64,000 bases of DNA from Plantago major (Eukaryota > Streptophyta > Magnoliopsida > Lamiales > Plantaginaceae): assembly GCA_026545765.1 (NCBI GenBank), contig CM048841.1, positions 88,766,636-88,830,635 of the forward strand. The letters run 5' to 3'. The first letter of the stretch is position 1. Each line of letters begins with the position of its first letter. A program made the translations under genes and the position numbers. Positions 54,321 through 64,000 of the stretch are shown here, one piece after another. The notes beneath the pieces are model-generated. The model saw only the letters and a program-made list of their open reading frames with translations. It was not told the origin of the DNA and searched no databases.

Positions 54321-54321
54321 C
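54294..54321 (+). repeat. 14-bp tandem duplication breaking the integrase frame
   Basis: ATGCTATTGAGCTC occurs twice in succession. Removing neither nor both copies keeps the downstream frame; the extra 14 bases shift it. Confidence 0.9.
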
Positions 54322-55010
54322 AAGTTTAACTAAATATTTCTGGGAGAAGCTATGAACACAGCATGTTTCTTGATCAACAGGTGTCCCTCTAGTGCAATAA
54401 AGTTTAAAACACCTGAAATGGTATGGTCAGGAAAGCTCTCTAACTACTCAAACTTAAGAGTGTTTGGTTGCTCAGCATTTGCACATGTGAGACAGGACAA
54501 GCTTGGCCTAGGGCTCTGAGATGCTTATTCCTGGGTTATCCTAAGGGTGTGAAAGGCTACAAGTTATGGTGCATAAATGAGAGGAAATGCATCATAAGTA
54601 GAGATGTGATCTTCAATGAAAATGTGATGCCATTCAAGCAAGAATCACACAGTATACTTAAATCTGTGACAACTGATAAGAGTAATCAGTCTGAGGTGGA
54701 GATTGCAAACAATGATCCCACTATAGATGACATAGCACAAAATGTCATGATACCAGATGATACACAGGAGATATCAGCTGCAGATACACAGGAGATGAAT
54801 ACTCATGACACTGATCCATCTACACCTGTGAACATTTCAACTGACAATGAGGACAGCTCACATTCTGAAGAAGAAGATCAAATGTCTGAACAACAACAAG
54901 GTGCAACCTCAAATGAGTTAAAAAATTGGAACCTGACACAGCACAGGAATAGGTGAAAAGGTGCATGGAAACATTCAACTAGATTTGGTTGGGCTAACTA
55001 TGTAGCTCAT
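54322..55010 (+). pseudogene. Tork-type integrase C-terminus and linker to RT
   Basis: Encodes NTACFLINRCPSSAIKFKTP, NYSNLRVFGCSAFAHVRQDK, and after another shift LRCLFLGYPKGVKGYKLWCI. An acidic linker follows (STDNEDSSHSEEEDQMSEQQ). The order is normal; at least two indels are present. Confidence 0.85.
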
Positions 55011-56639
55011 GTGTTGAATGTAGCACAGGATATTGATAATATTGAGCCCAGAAATTACAATGAAATTGTAAGCTGTAATGAAAGGAATCAGTGGATTCAA
55101 GCTATGAATGATGAGCTATTATCTCTGAACAAGAATGGTACATGGAAGATAGTGGACAAACCAAAAGAAGCAAAGATTGTAGGCTGCAAATGGATCTACA
55201 AGAAGAAGGTGGAGACAACTGAATCAGGTGAATCAATAAGATTCAAAGCTAGATTAGTTGCAAAAGGTTTTACACAGAGAGAAGGTATAGATTTCAATGA
55301 AATCTTCTCACCTGTGGTAAAACATTGTTCTATCAGGTTACTTCTTGCAATTGTTGCTCAACAGGAGTTAATTCTGCAGCAGCTAGATGTGAAGACTGCA
55401 TTTCTTCATGGAAATCTAGAAGAAAAGATCTATATGTCTATACCAGATGGAGTTAAGTCTAACAAAGACAAGGATCAGGTGTGTTTGCTTCTAAAATCTC
55501 TTTATGGGCTGAAACAAAGTCCCAGACAATGGTATAAGAGATTTGATACTTATGTGCTGAGTATTGGATTTATAAGAAGCTCATATGACAGCTGTGCATA
55601 CATACTTAATTGTTCAACTGATGCAATCATATTTCTATTATTGTATGTTGATGATATGTTGTTGGCTGGTAATGACATCTCAGAGATTAGTAAAGTGAAG
55701 AAACTACTGCAAAGTGAGTTAGAAATGAATGATTTAGGCAATGCTAGTAGAATCTTGGGCATGGATATCACAAGAGAGCTGAAACACAGTACTCTATACT
55801 TATCTCAGCAACACTATGTTAACAAAATTTTGTCTAGATTCTATATGCATCAAGCCAGTGAAGTTTCTACACCACTGGGTCAACATATCAAGCTTTCTCT
55901 AGATCAATGTCCTAAAGATGAAAAGGAAGTAGCTGAAATGGAGAGAGTTCCTTATGCAAATGCAGTTGGAAGTCTCATGTATTCAATGGTCTGTTGCATA
56001 CCAGACCTTGCTCACAGCATGAGTGTGGCAAGTAGGTACATGAGTTTTGCAGGGAAAGCACATTGGGAAGCTGTAAAGTGGATATTGAGATACATGAAAA
56101 GGACAGCTAACCATGGTCTGAAGTTTATGAAGAATAATGTTGCAGATGCAGAAGCTTTGGTGAGATATGTTGATTCAGACTTTGCTGCTAATCTAGATAG
56201 TAGGAAGTCACTTACAGGTTATGTTTTCACATTATATGGTACAACAATCAGCTGGAAGTCAGTGCAACAACCTGTGGTAGCACTCTCAACCAGAGAAGCT
56301 GAATTTATAGCACTTACTGAAGCTATCAAGGAAGCTATTTGGCTCAAGGGAATTATCAAAGAGTTTGGTATTGTTCAGGAGTGTATATGCATATATTGTG
56401 ATAGTCAGAGTGCAATACATCTTACTAAACATCAGATGTATCATGAGAGAACCAAGCATATTGATGTAAAGATGTACTTTATCAGAGATATTGTAGAGAA
56501 AGGAGAAAATAAAGTAAAGAAGATCTCAACCTTGGACAATCCAGCATATGCAATGACTAAGGTATTGTCATTAGGGAAGTTTGATTATTGTTGCAGATTG
56601 ATCAACAATTGCAGCAATGTCACAGCAACATCAGTTTGA
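55011..56639 (+). CDS. Tork-type reverse transcriptase and RNase H (open frame)
   Basis: An open frame of 542 codons. RT motifs: SIRFKARLVAKGFTQREGID, the catalytic Asp in QLDVKTAFLHGNLEEKIYMS, LYGLKQSPRQWYKRFDTYVL and YVDDMLLAGND. RNase H motifs: VDSDFAANLDSRKSLTGYVF, ALSTREAEFIALTEAIKEAI and HERTKHIDVKMYFIRDIVEK. It copies element RNA into DNA in the virus-like particle. It would normally be part of the gag-pol polyprotein. Because the upstream frame is broken it can be expressed only from the internal ATG, which is unlikely to be biologically used. Confidence 0.93.
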   Translation: MLNVAQDIDNIEPRNYNEIVSCNERNQWIQAMNDELLSLNKNGTWKIVDKPKEAKIVGCKWIYKKKVETTESGESIRFKARLVAKGFTQREGIDFNEIFSPVVKHCSIRLLLAIVAQQELILQQLDVKTAFLHGNLEEKIYMSIPDGVKSNKDKDQVCLLLKSLYGLKQSPRQWYKRFDTYVLSIGFIRSSYDSCAYILNCSTDAIIFLLLYVDDMLLAGNDISEISKVKKLLQSELEMNDLGNASRILGMDITRELKHSTLYLSQQHYVNKILSRFYMHQASEVSTPLGQHIKLSLDQCPKDEKEVAEMERVPYANAVGSLMYSMVCCIPDLAHSMSVASRYMSFAGKAHWEAVKWILRYMKRTANHGLKFMKNNVADAEALVRYVDSDFAANLDSRKSLTGYVFTLYGTTISWKSVQQPVVALSTREAEFIALTEAIKEAIWLKGIIKEFGIVQECICIYCDSQSAIHLTKHQMYHERTKHIDVKMYFIRDIVEKGENKVKKISTLDNPAYAMTKVLSLGKFDYCCRLINNCSNVTATSV

Positions 56640-56747
56640 TGATGGATGAGAGGGGGTCTGTTCTAACCTCAGGAACAGGATGAAAAGGGGATTGGTTCTA
56701 ACCTTGAAGGAACAGGATTAAGTGAGAACTGAAGTAAGAAACTCTCT

Positions 56748-56760
56748 AAAGGTGGAGAAT
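56748..56760 (+). promoter_or_regulatory. Polypurine tract of the Tork-type element
   Basis: AAAGGTGGAGAAT lies directly before the 3' LTR. Confidence 0.9.
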
Positions 56761-57343
56761 TGTGAAGATTAGACAGTTTTTGTGGGTTTTACTACAGTTT
56801 CTGTGAGAACTAGTACAGATTCTGTGGGTTTTAGTACAAATTCTGTGGTTTGTTTCTGAAAGTTTACAGAGTATAGCGTATTTTTCCAGATTGCACAGGA
56901 ACCGTTGATCTGATCAATCTAACGGTTGAGATTTGAACTCAGACGGAGGGAACGTTAGTTGGCGGTTTACAGAAACAGAGCATCTAGTTCGTCTCTTCCG
57001 AATTCGTTTCATTTGTTGTGTAATTCGTATATATAAGTTTGTATCTCTGTAAATGAAGGAGAGAATCATTCCACTAATCATTCAATTGTCAGTTATAGTG
57101 AGAGAAACACTAGTGAGAGAGAGAATTGGTTGGAAGAGGTTATCGCCATTGTTGGTGATTGAAAAGCTTGATTCTTGTAATTTTTCATTGATTAGTGAAT
57201 CGTTCTTGTTGTTCTCCGTGGATGTAGGCTAAGCCGAACCACGTAAATCTTGTGTTGATTTCTTTACGCATTCGATTGATTGTAGTTTCATAATCATCTT
57301 TGTTTGATCAGTTATTTGATCGGAATTATTCGATTGATCAACA
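56761..57343 (+). repeat. 3' LTR of the Tork-type element
   Basis: 583 bp, same length and ends as 51878-52460, about 18 substitutions by eye. Confidence 0.95.
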
Positions 57344-57968
57344 TCTGCAAATGAGCTATCTCATCCCTATACTTCAACAACTTCTTAAAGATATACGAAG
57401 CTTGTAAGCTTTTAAGGAGGATTTTCAAATTAAAAAATGTTAGAAGGTTTTCCAAAAAGTTCAACCATTGTTAGTGGATTAAGAAACATAAAGTGGAAGA
57501 TCAAGGGGAATACTGGGGTTCAAACGCTCCCAAAATTTGAATTTTTTTTACATGTAATATTTCGACTATATTAAAAAATATTCCGGATATAACCTTCGAA
57601 ATAATTTGTACCCCGTTCAAATCCTTTCTCTGCCCACGAAACTTGTAAACTAAAATCAAGCCCAACTGATAGAACGCGCCAAAAAATGACAAAACCATGG
57701 TCCAATGAAAGCCCAAATGACAAAACGAGCCATCAAACATGGCTAATTCGAGGCTTGTCAATGTGTTCCAAAAAGTCGTCGTCCTCTCCTAGAGAAACAA
57801 AAGGTCGTGGTCTTAGACAGCGAGAAAAATGAAAAGTAGAAAAGAAACGTGGTTATCTAATTAGCCGGATCTGTAAAATGAAAAGAAAGGATAATATCGA
57901 ATTATTATAGGAGTACAATTTTGACGACACGAATATTCTCCTTCATGTACTCATATTCTTCCCAAATA

Positions 57969-58225
57969 CTCTCTCCGTTACACTAATAACTTTCTAACTT
58001 TTTTTTTTCTATTAGAAATTTCCTAACCCCATAAATTGAATGTTTTTACTCCCACTAACTAATTCATTATTATTTATTTTTCCTACTTTATTCAATCACT
58101 CTTTTACTTTATTACCCACTTATAACTTTACCAATATAATATCCACTACAAACTATTTGTTTATTACAATTTCTTAAATGAAGAGAAAGTAAGGGGTTAG
58201 GAAGGTTTTAATGGACCAGAGGGAA
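57969..58225. mobile_element. Stowaway-like MITE
   Basis: 257 bp flanked by TA. The ends CTCTCTCCGTTACACTAATAA and the complement of TTAATGGACCAGAGGGAA form imperfect terminal inverted repeats sharing a TTTCTAAC/GTTAGGAA block. Confidence 0.78.
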
Positions 58226-59130
58226 TAAATTCAAGTAAGGAAATGTATTTTCGCATTCGTGTTCTATCATCTTACGAGACAGATAACTTCTTTTCAAACG
58301 CATGCATTCCTCTTTCGGAGATTATGTTGATTTCGCATTCGTGTTCTACTTTATTAATGATGTATTGAAATATCCGATCATACTTGAGATTAAAATGTTA
58401 AGTTTGTAATATTGAAATGAAACCAATGTTTGGTGTGTATTTTGAATGTACCACTAGCACGTCGTCTTGTATAACCAAGAGAGATATACAACAATTGAGT
58501 GAAAATCAAGTTATGGTAATTTATTTTTCATGGTGTTAGTTGAAAAGATTGTCATGTTTTCTTTGTCACTTTGTGTAATTGTTGTGTTAATTCTTATTGA
58601 TATGGTTGTGTATTTGCGGTGGTAGAATTTGTAATAAAGTGAATGATCAATATTCAATACGCATATTTTTGTTATCTTGTTATCAGAGATATTAATTGAA
58701 GTGTTAAGGTTCGTCATCTTCAAGTTGATCTGACTTGTAGTTGTAGTGACAAATTTCGCTTTGATAGCTTAGTGCCAAACAACCCGATTAACATGTTCGT
58801 GGAGTTCGTTACGTTGACATGATGAACACAGCTTAAACAATGCATCTGCGAACTCACAACTCATTCGAGTTTGAATTTCGAGTACGAAGCTTCACCTCAT
58901 TTTTTAAATTTGAAGCTTCCTTTCAAGAATCAAATGAATGCACTAAAGCTGTGCATTATTCTCACAAAATTCCAGAAAACAACAACTACAAACTGCATAA
59001 TTTCAACAAAAGGAGGGATTATTCTATTGTACTCCAAAGTAGAATCATACAATACAACTAAGGCATCAACCAAAAGCTTATCTCCAATACACCTCTAGCA
59101 ACAAAACAATGTATATACAATTATTTTATA

Positions 59131-59334
59131 CTTCCTCCGTCCCGTCCCATGTTATCCACTTTAACTTTTTTCAGTCAACAGTGTCCAACTTTGACTACAA
59201 ATTAATCTTAAACCGCAAATGTAAATGTTCAATTAAATTATAAAATTTATTGTTTAAAATTTATTCATAGTCAAAGTTGAAAATGGTTGATCGAAAAAAG
59301 TCAAAATGTATATCATGGTACGAGACGAAGGAAG
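59131..59334. mobile_element. Stowaway-like MITE, nearly palindromic
   Basis: 204 bp flanked by TA. The ends CTTCCTCCGTCCCGTCCCAT and the complement of GTACGAGACGAAGGAAG pair, and the pairing extends for about 70 bases on each side (..TTTTTTC.GTCAAC..CAACTTTGACTA). Confidence 0.85.
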
Positions 59335-59526
59335 TAGTATGTATAAGTATAACAACTTTGATTCAGATAAAACTTTTCTTGATTCATCATGTTTCCCTTC
59401 TTAACATAATTGTTGAACAAGAAAGCTAGCTTGCTTCTACTCTAGAGAAAAATTAAAAAGAACCATTAATTAACATATTCTTTGTACACCTAATTAACAA
59501 TAAACTAATTAAAGAATAATTCCACC

Positions 59527-60336
59527 TCAATAGGGATGCACATTTTTAGTCAATCCACCATTGATATTAGTGAAAAAACCCATCAACTCAGGCCGGTACG
59601 GCAAATACGACCGGCGCCGGTCCGCCTTCGCCTTGCTCTTCAAGTACACCTCGTGCGCCGATAAAGCCGGTTTCTTAGCCTTCTTACTCGTTTTCTTCCC
59701 TTTCACACTCGACACCTCCACTCTCGGTGGCTCCGCCTTCACCTCAGCCGGAGGCGCGTGGGGAGCGTCGTTGAGGAAAACAAACGTGTCCTTACCATCA
59801 CTATTACTCCGGCCCATCAACTCCTTGAACCGCCAGATCTTAGAAAACCCAGTCGAGTTGCTCTTCTTGCAAGTAGCCGACACTTCGACCGCTTTCCGGT
59901 CCGACCACTCGCAACACGGCCCATTTATGTCGTCATTTCCTGACCCGGATGACGTCATCCCTTGCTCGATTTCGACAAACACGTTTTTGACCGGTGGATT
60001 GATCGGCAAATCTTCTTCTCCGGTGAAATCTTGGTGGAAGAAGGGGAAAATTGGCTTGATCTGCCCGTTCACAAACGCATCTTCAGCTGCTATTAGCGAC
60101 GAATTTGAATCTCCACACATAAACGAAAATTCACCTTCTTCTTCATCACTGTCGCTCAAATCTTCAATTTCTTCCTTTTCGAGATCAGTGAGCTCAAACC
60201 CAGTTCCAAGATTCAATCTTTCGGACAATTCTTCACTCAATTCGGCATCAGTGAGCTCAAGATTCATTTTTTGGGACAATTCCTGGCTCAATTCGGCATC
60301 TGCATCAGAAACTCGATCTTGAACATTCATCTCCAT
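59527..60336 (-). CDS. DUF1645 family protein
   Basis: An intronless 269-residue plant protein. The DUF1645 landmarks are visible: GEFSFMCGDSNSSLIAAEDA, FVNGQIKPIFPFF (residues about 70-100), WRFKELMGRSNSDGKDTFVF (about 167-186), and the C-terminal AHEVYLKSKAKADRRRSYLP YRPELMGFF. Biochemical function is unknown for the family; members have been linked to stress responses and growth. The basic stretch KGKKTSKKAKK may be a nuclear signal. The acidic N-terminus contains a duplicated (D)AELSxELSxxxNLE unit, encoded by a DNA-level tandem duplication. The start is chosen because it gives the full family N-terminus and lies 135 bases after a TATA box. It appears intact. Confidence 0.88.
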   Translation of the reverse strand: MEMNVQDRVSDADAELSQELSQKMNLELTDAELSEELSERLNLGTGFELTDLEKEEIEDLSDSDEEEGEFSFMCGDSNSSLIAAEDAFVNGQIKPIFPFFHQDFTGEEDLPINPPVKNVFVEIEQGMTSSGSGNDDINGPCCEWSDRKAVEVSATCKKSNSTGFSKIWRFKELMGRSNSDGKDTFVFLNDAPHAPPAEVKAEPPRVEVSSVKGKKTSKKAKKPALSAHEVYLKSKAKADRRRSYLPYRPELMGFFTNINGGLTKNVHPY

Positions 60337-60470
60337 ATCCGAAATTTCTGTACTTTTTTTTTTTTTTCACACTAGATTTTCCTGAGGATTGGAAAATTGG
60401 GTGATTCTGGTGAGGAGAATAGATTTAATAGAGGAGAGAAGAGTGATGAATTGAAAGAAGGAAAGGGGAA

Positions 60471-60479
60471 TTATATATG
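60471..60479 (-). promoter_or_regulatory. TATA box of the DUF1645 gene
   Basis: On the minus strand CATATATAA lies about 135 bases before the ATG at 60336. A CT-rich region and a long A-run (minus strand, about 60355-60366) follow, as in many plant 5' UTRs. Confidence 0.6.
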
Positions 60480-60599
60480 GGGTAGGTGGTTGGTCGAAGG
60501 TAAGAAATGTTTGGTTCTGTTCTTTCTGTTCACATTCTCTTGTAATATATTGATTAGTGAACAAGTTGTCTATATTTGAACACATAAACTGTTAAACAA

Positions 60600-62482
60600 T
60601 TTACTTAATCAGTACTTGTCAGCATGTGCTTAATTTGGAGTGTTAATTAATTGTACTGACAACACTCCAAGTTTTGTGTAATTGTACGTCAACCCTCTTG
60701 AGTTTTCAAATACTCTAAAGAAACCATGTACACTTGTATTTTTTGTGGTGCAACAATCCAATTCCACAAATGTTATTATTAGTACGGGATTATTTGGAAT
60801 TGCAGGACCTAAATTACACGAATGGTTGGTCACATAACTTAACCAGGCCGATCTAGTAAGCTTGACGAGGCACTTCCAACATTGATTCACTACGAGAATG
60901 TTACTGCGTATATAGTAGACTAACTCTCGAAGTCTCACGTGATATGATGAATGGGATGACGACTTCTACATAAAGCAAATAATATCATAACATTGATACT
61001 TATGTGATTCGAGCAATGATAATGGTGCTAGCTCCAAAGGGTCATATCTCAATCTGCAAGCGGACAAGTCGTGACAAATGCACAAACGAAACACACGATG
61101 TGACGTACTTATAAATGTAAAACGAGGTTTATGAGACTATTGGAGCCTCAGTGGAGCAGCATGCCTCGTAATGAATGACCAGAGTTCTTGTCCAGAGACA
61201 TTGTTTTTATATACCTAATCAATAATCTAGTTGAAATATTTTGAAGTTAAAAACAATTGCTTGCACGTCTTTTGAGATTTAAGTACATCCGATGTAGATC
61301 ATACATATCAAGTTGAATAGCGATATATGTACAACTTTTAAAGGGTGGATGGAAGTTGAAATTTTCAAATTCGAAAGGAGATTTGTGTAAAATGTGAACT
61401 TTAGGGGAGATTATGACAATTATACAACAAAATCGACTTTGAAGACATGAAGGAAAGTAGATAGGAAATGAGGGGGACAGAAGAAGACGAAAAGATGATT
61501 GCGCGTTCACGTTTGTTGCCAATTTCCGAAATTGAATTTATTAACACCAATTTATTACTAAACTTTTGTGTGGGCTGCACCCTGCAAATAAGTAGTTACA
61601 ATGAAGCTTCTCTTTTTCTTTTTCCATACGCCGAATGACATACATGTATTCTAGAATCATATCCCTTTGTTGACCCTTTAATTTTTCTTCTTTTGTTTCA
61701 TTCTAAGTCTATCCAAAGAGAATGGGTATAATTATAAAATGATACTAGTTTCAAAAAAAATCAATATATTAGTCATATGTAAAAAAAACTTCCTACAAAT
61801 TAGTCAAAAGATTTCTAATAACTTTGTAAAAAAATATTACCATTCTTGATATAATCACTTTCTTAATTACATATCTAATCAAATACTTTATTTTTATAAT
61901 CAAAATAGATGTAATTATGCTTGTTACAATATATAAATTTTCATGTTAATAGGTTTGTTATGTGATGCTTGTTTATCAGAAATTATGATACTTGTTTATC
62001 AGAAATTAGAAATAAGATACTTGATTTTTAGTGTTGATGTTTGTTTTCTAGAAATGTGATGCTTGCTTTGAAATATGATGCTTGATTTTCAGTAATTGAA
62101 TTCAAATATGATGCTTGTATCATTCGATTTGTGTGAAATTTGGAGAAGAGCAATATTGATTGGGATTTTTTCTATAATTAGATTGATTATATGAATCAAT
62201 TAGTCAAATTTGATGATGCTTTTGATGACAAATACCATTTTAAATTGAGGGCAAATTCGAAAGATTAGACAAGTAGATACTAAATTGTAGAAAATAAAGT
62301 ATGTATGACTTATAGGTAGTAAAGATTTGGGGGTGGTATCACTTTGTAATTCACCATTTTTATAAAACATCCAAATTAATACGAGTAAGTATAGTAAAAG
62401 AGAAGATTTTCCTAATCTATAGAAAAATCTGATTTTTACAATAAAGAACCGGTCAGAAACACTACAAGCCGGTCAGTAGCTT
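60600..62482. other. Intergenic DNA with short direct repeats
   Basis: No gene seen. At about 61960-62125 the phrase 'gatgcttg..tttcagaaatt' recurs six or so times in altered forms. The frames at 60938-60630 and 61522-61247 (minus) have no domain. Confidence 0.5.
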
Positions 62483-62841
62483 TTATATAAATGACCAAAT
62501 AAACAATACACTCTCACAAAAGTCACACAATTCTCAACTATCTTTCTCTCTCTACAAAAGCTCTAATGAGAGAAACATTCATCTCTCTCTCCCTCTCTTG
62601 GTCATCACTCTCTCCATATCCTCCGCCGGAACCATCGCCGGAAACATATCCTCCACCGGAAATTATGGTGCTCCAACACGGCGGCAATCAAATCGTACCG
62701 GTCAATATCTCTCTCTCTCTCTCTCTCTCTCACGCGCGGTTTCGCCGAATTTCTGCCGGATCTTGCTGGATTTCCACCGAATTTTCAAATCCAGTTGCTA
62801 AAAGGTTCAAATCAACAAATTCATCTCGTTTTTTTCGTTAA
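62483..62841 (+). other. Promoter-like TATA followed by a 91-codon frame; doubtful
   Basis: TTATATAA at 62483-62490 is followed 76 bases later by an ATG opening a Ser/Pro-rich frame (SPYPPPEPSPETYPPPEI, later ISLSLSLSHARFRRI from a CT repeat at 62708-62731), ending at 62841. The composition is partly driven by the microsatellite. It could be the first exon of a gene, or the 5' leader of a captured gene inside a transposon. I do not recognise the protein. Confidence 0.25.
62708..62731. repeat. (CT)n microsatellite
   Basis: A CT run of about 24 bases. Confidence 0.94.
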
Positions 62842-62959
62842 AATCTCATTTGGAAGTGAAATTTGACCTTTTATTTTTTGTTTTTCGTTGATTTTACGAT
62901 CTGATGCTTCCAAATCTGAAACTAGATCTGAAATTCGTACAGTAAAAATCGAATCATGT

Positions 62960-63612
62960 TATCTGGTGTTTTGTTATGGTTTTAAGAGCTGGTGTTATAG
63001 TTTTAAGCATCATTGTTATGGTTTTTAGCTTGTGTTGAATGTTTCCGCCTGTTATTGTTTTAGCGCATATGTTATAGTTTCAATACCTATTATTGTAATT
63101 TTAAGCAGCAACATTAGTGTTTTTAGCCTCTGGTGAAATATTTATGATTTGATTTTTTGCAAATGCTTTGTTATAGGTTTAAGATGCACTGTTATGGTTT
63201 TAAGCATCGATGTTACTGTTTTTAGCTTGTGTTGCATGTTCGTGCTTTGTTATCGTTTTAAGAGGCATTGTTATAGTTTTAAGATGCACTGGTATGATTT
63301 TAACATTAATATTACTATATTTAGCTTATGTTGCATGTCCATGCTTTGTTATCATTTTAAAAGCATTGTTATAGTTTGAAGATGCACTGGTATGATTTTA
63401 AGCATTAATATTACTATATTTAGCTTATGTTGAATATTTATGCCTGTTATTGTTTTTAGCGCATATGTAATAGTTTTAAAATATATTGTTGTAGTTCTAA
63501 GCATCAACGTTAGTGTTTTAGATTTTGAGATATATTTATAATTTAATTTTTTGCAAATATTTTGTTATAGTTTTAAGAGGCACTAGTGTTATGATTTTAT
63601 GTATCAATGTTA
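62960..63612 (+). repeat. Degenerate tandem repeat built on GTTATAGTTTTAAG
   Basis: The core GTTAT(A/G)GTTTTAAG(C/A) is repeated more than a dozen times. Larger units of about 125-150 bp are recognisable (for example 63160-63300 against 63300-63430). The stretch ends at the CACTA-like terminus. Confidence 0.8.
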
Positions 63613-63614
63613 CT

Positions 63615-64000
63615 CAATACAAAAAAATCCGGTTTGAGGGACGGATTTATCCGTCCCTAAACACCCACCCACCCCCCCCCCCCCCCATTCATCCCTAATC
63701 CGTTAGGGATGGATAGAGACGCCCGTCCTTAAAACGGGCATCTCTAACCAAATAGGGACGGATATTTTATCCATCTCTAAACTGCATTTTTTATTTTTTT
63801 TATTTTTTCCTGGTTTTCACATTTCACCTATTTTACACTCAATTAGTCGTATATAATATACCCGAAAGTGATAAAATTGCATTAAATAAAATAGACATTC
63901 GATAAAATATCCGAACAGAAGATTAAATATCCGAACAAGATGAGATAGTGTGAAAGTATGTAGCTAGAACAACATAAGTACATGAGCATCTATGAACCGG
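63615..64000 (+). mobile_element. Start of a CACTA-like (En/Spm) element, runs off the window
   Basis: CAATACAAAAAAATCC resembles the CACTACAA(A/G)AAAA terminus with one change. It is followed by subterminal inverted repeats typical of CACTA elements: GGGACGGATTTATCCGTCCC (a perfect 9+2+9 hairpin), then further GGGA(C/T)GGAT and ATCC(G/A)TC(C/T)CT copies at about 63700-63780. A C-run is at 63673-63686. No transposase lies within the window. Confidence 0.65.

Larger units (their letters stand above)
51878..57343 (+). mobile_element. Tork-type Ty1/Copia LTR retrotransposon
   Basis: A 5466-bp plus-strand element with two 583-bp LTRs (TGTGAAG...GATCAACA), a PBS, gag-pol in Copia order and a PPT. 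By eye the LTRs differ at about 18 positions (roughly 3%), so it is older than Tat-like copy 2. Flanks are TCTTC and TCTGC, an imperfect 5-bp duplication. The ending HERTKHIDVKMYFIRD and gag resemble the Tnt1/Tork group. Several frameshifts and stops inactivate gag, protease and integrase, while RT-RNase H is open. Confidence 0.92.
51169..57425 (-). mobile_element. 5'-truncated L1-type LINE, split by a Copia element
   Basis: The LINE occupies 51185-51877 and 57344-57409 on the minus strand, about 760 bp in all. Its A-tail is the T-run at 51185-51188. A 16-bp target duplication, TTTTAAGGAGGATTTT, is seen at 51169-51184 and 57410-57425. The coding frame reads through the two parts (KYRDEIAHLQKIRDDILG across the junction), so the Tork-type Copia element at 51878-57343 inserted later. 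Confidence 0.9.
57426..59526. other. Intergenic DNA with two Stowaway MITEs
   Basis: Apart from the MITEs at 57969-58225 and 59131-59334 nothing is recognised. Short open frames on both strands (57501-57761, 58511-58723, 58840-59098) lack domains and have AT-driven composition. Confidence 0.55.

Noticed and set aside
59561..60322. 253-codon plus-strand frame
   Set aside because: Shadow of the DUF1645 gene, which has family motifs and a TATA box on the minus strand.
61247..61522. 91-codon minus-strand frame
   Set aside because: No recognisable domain and composition like the surrounding intergenic DNA.

Overview
The window reads as plant nuclear DNA, almost certainly a eudicot. It is AT-rich and dominated by plant transposable elements: Sirevirus/Copia, Tork/Copia, Tat-like Gypsy, Helitron, MULEs, L1-type LINEs, Stowaway and hAT MITEs, and a CACTA end. 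Two ordinary host genes with plant-specific families stand out. The 335-residue galactinol synthase would fit an asterid, but I cannot name the species. There is no prokaryotic, organellar or CRISPR signal.

Layout. (1) 1-20540: an old, broken Copia element on the minus strand (pieces at 1224-3976 and 19354-19580) is split by a 15.4-kb Sirevirus-type Copia element (3977-19353, minus strand). The Sirevirus has 1.4-kb LTRs, an initiator-Met PBS, a frameshifted gag-pol and a long extra 3' gene region. (2) 20540-26448: a Tat-like element in plus orientation, with its 3' LTR, PPT, tandem repeats and a spliced antisense gene (aORF). A LINE tail follows (26449-26902). (3) 27745-41713: a decayed Helitron Rep/helicase gene on the minus strand. 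It is interrupted by a 1.3-kb MULE (9-bp TSD) and by a complete, recently inserted, non-autonomous Tat-like element (31851-39328, TSD CTCAA), whose only recognisable gene is again the antisense ORF. (4) 44204-46425: a second MULE-like element with internal tandem repeats.

(5) 46840-50800: an apparently intact four-exon galactinol synthase gene whose first intron holds two MITEs. (6) 51169-57425: a 5'-truncated LINE with a 16-bp target duplication, itself split by a Tork-type Copia element with 583-bp LTRs. (7) 59527-60336: an intact intronless DUF1645 gene on the minus strand. (8) 60600-64000: mostly non-coding, with low-complexity repeats and the start of a CACTA-like element.

Most notable observations. 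The Sirevirus carries an octamer (TCAGAAAG on its sense strand) scattered at least 25 times through LTR, gag, pol and the 3' gene, read in all three frames. Its so-called env-like region is built from about 100-bp exons separated by 76-88-bp introns with good splice sites, and has no visible membrane segment but a strongly basic tract. Both Tat-like elements carry a homologous intron-containing gene antisense to the retrotransposon. In one of them gag-pol is gone while this gene remains.

All coordinates, repeat counts and divergence counts were read by eye; family names come from recognised motifs, not from database searches.
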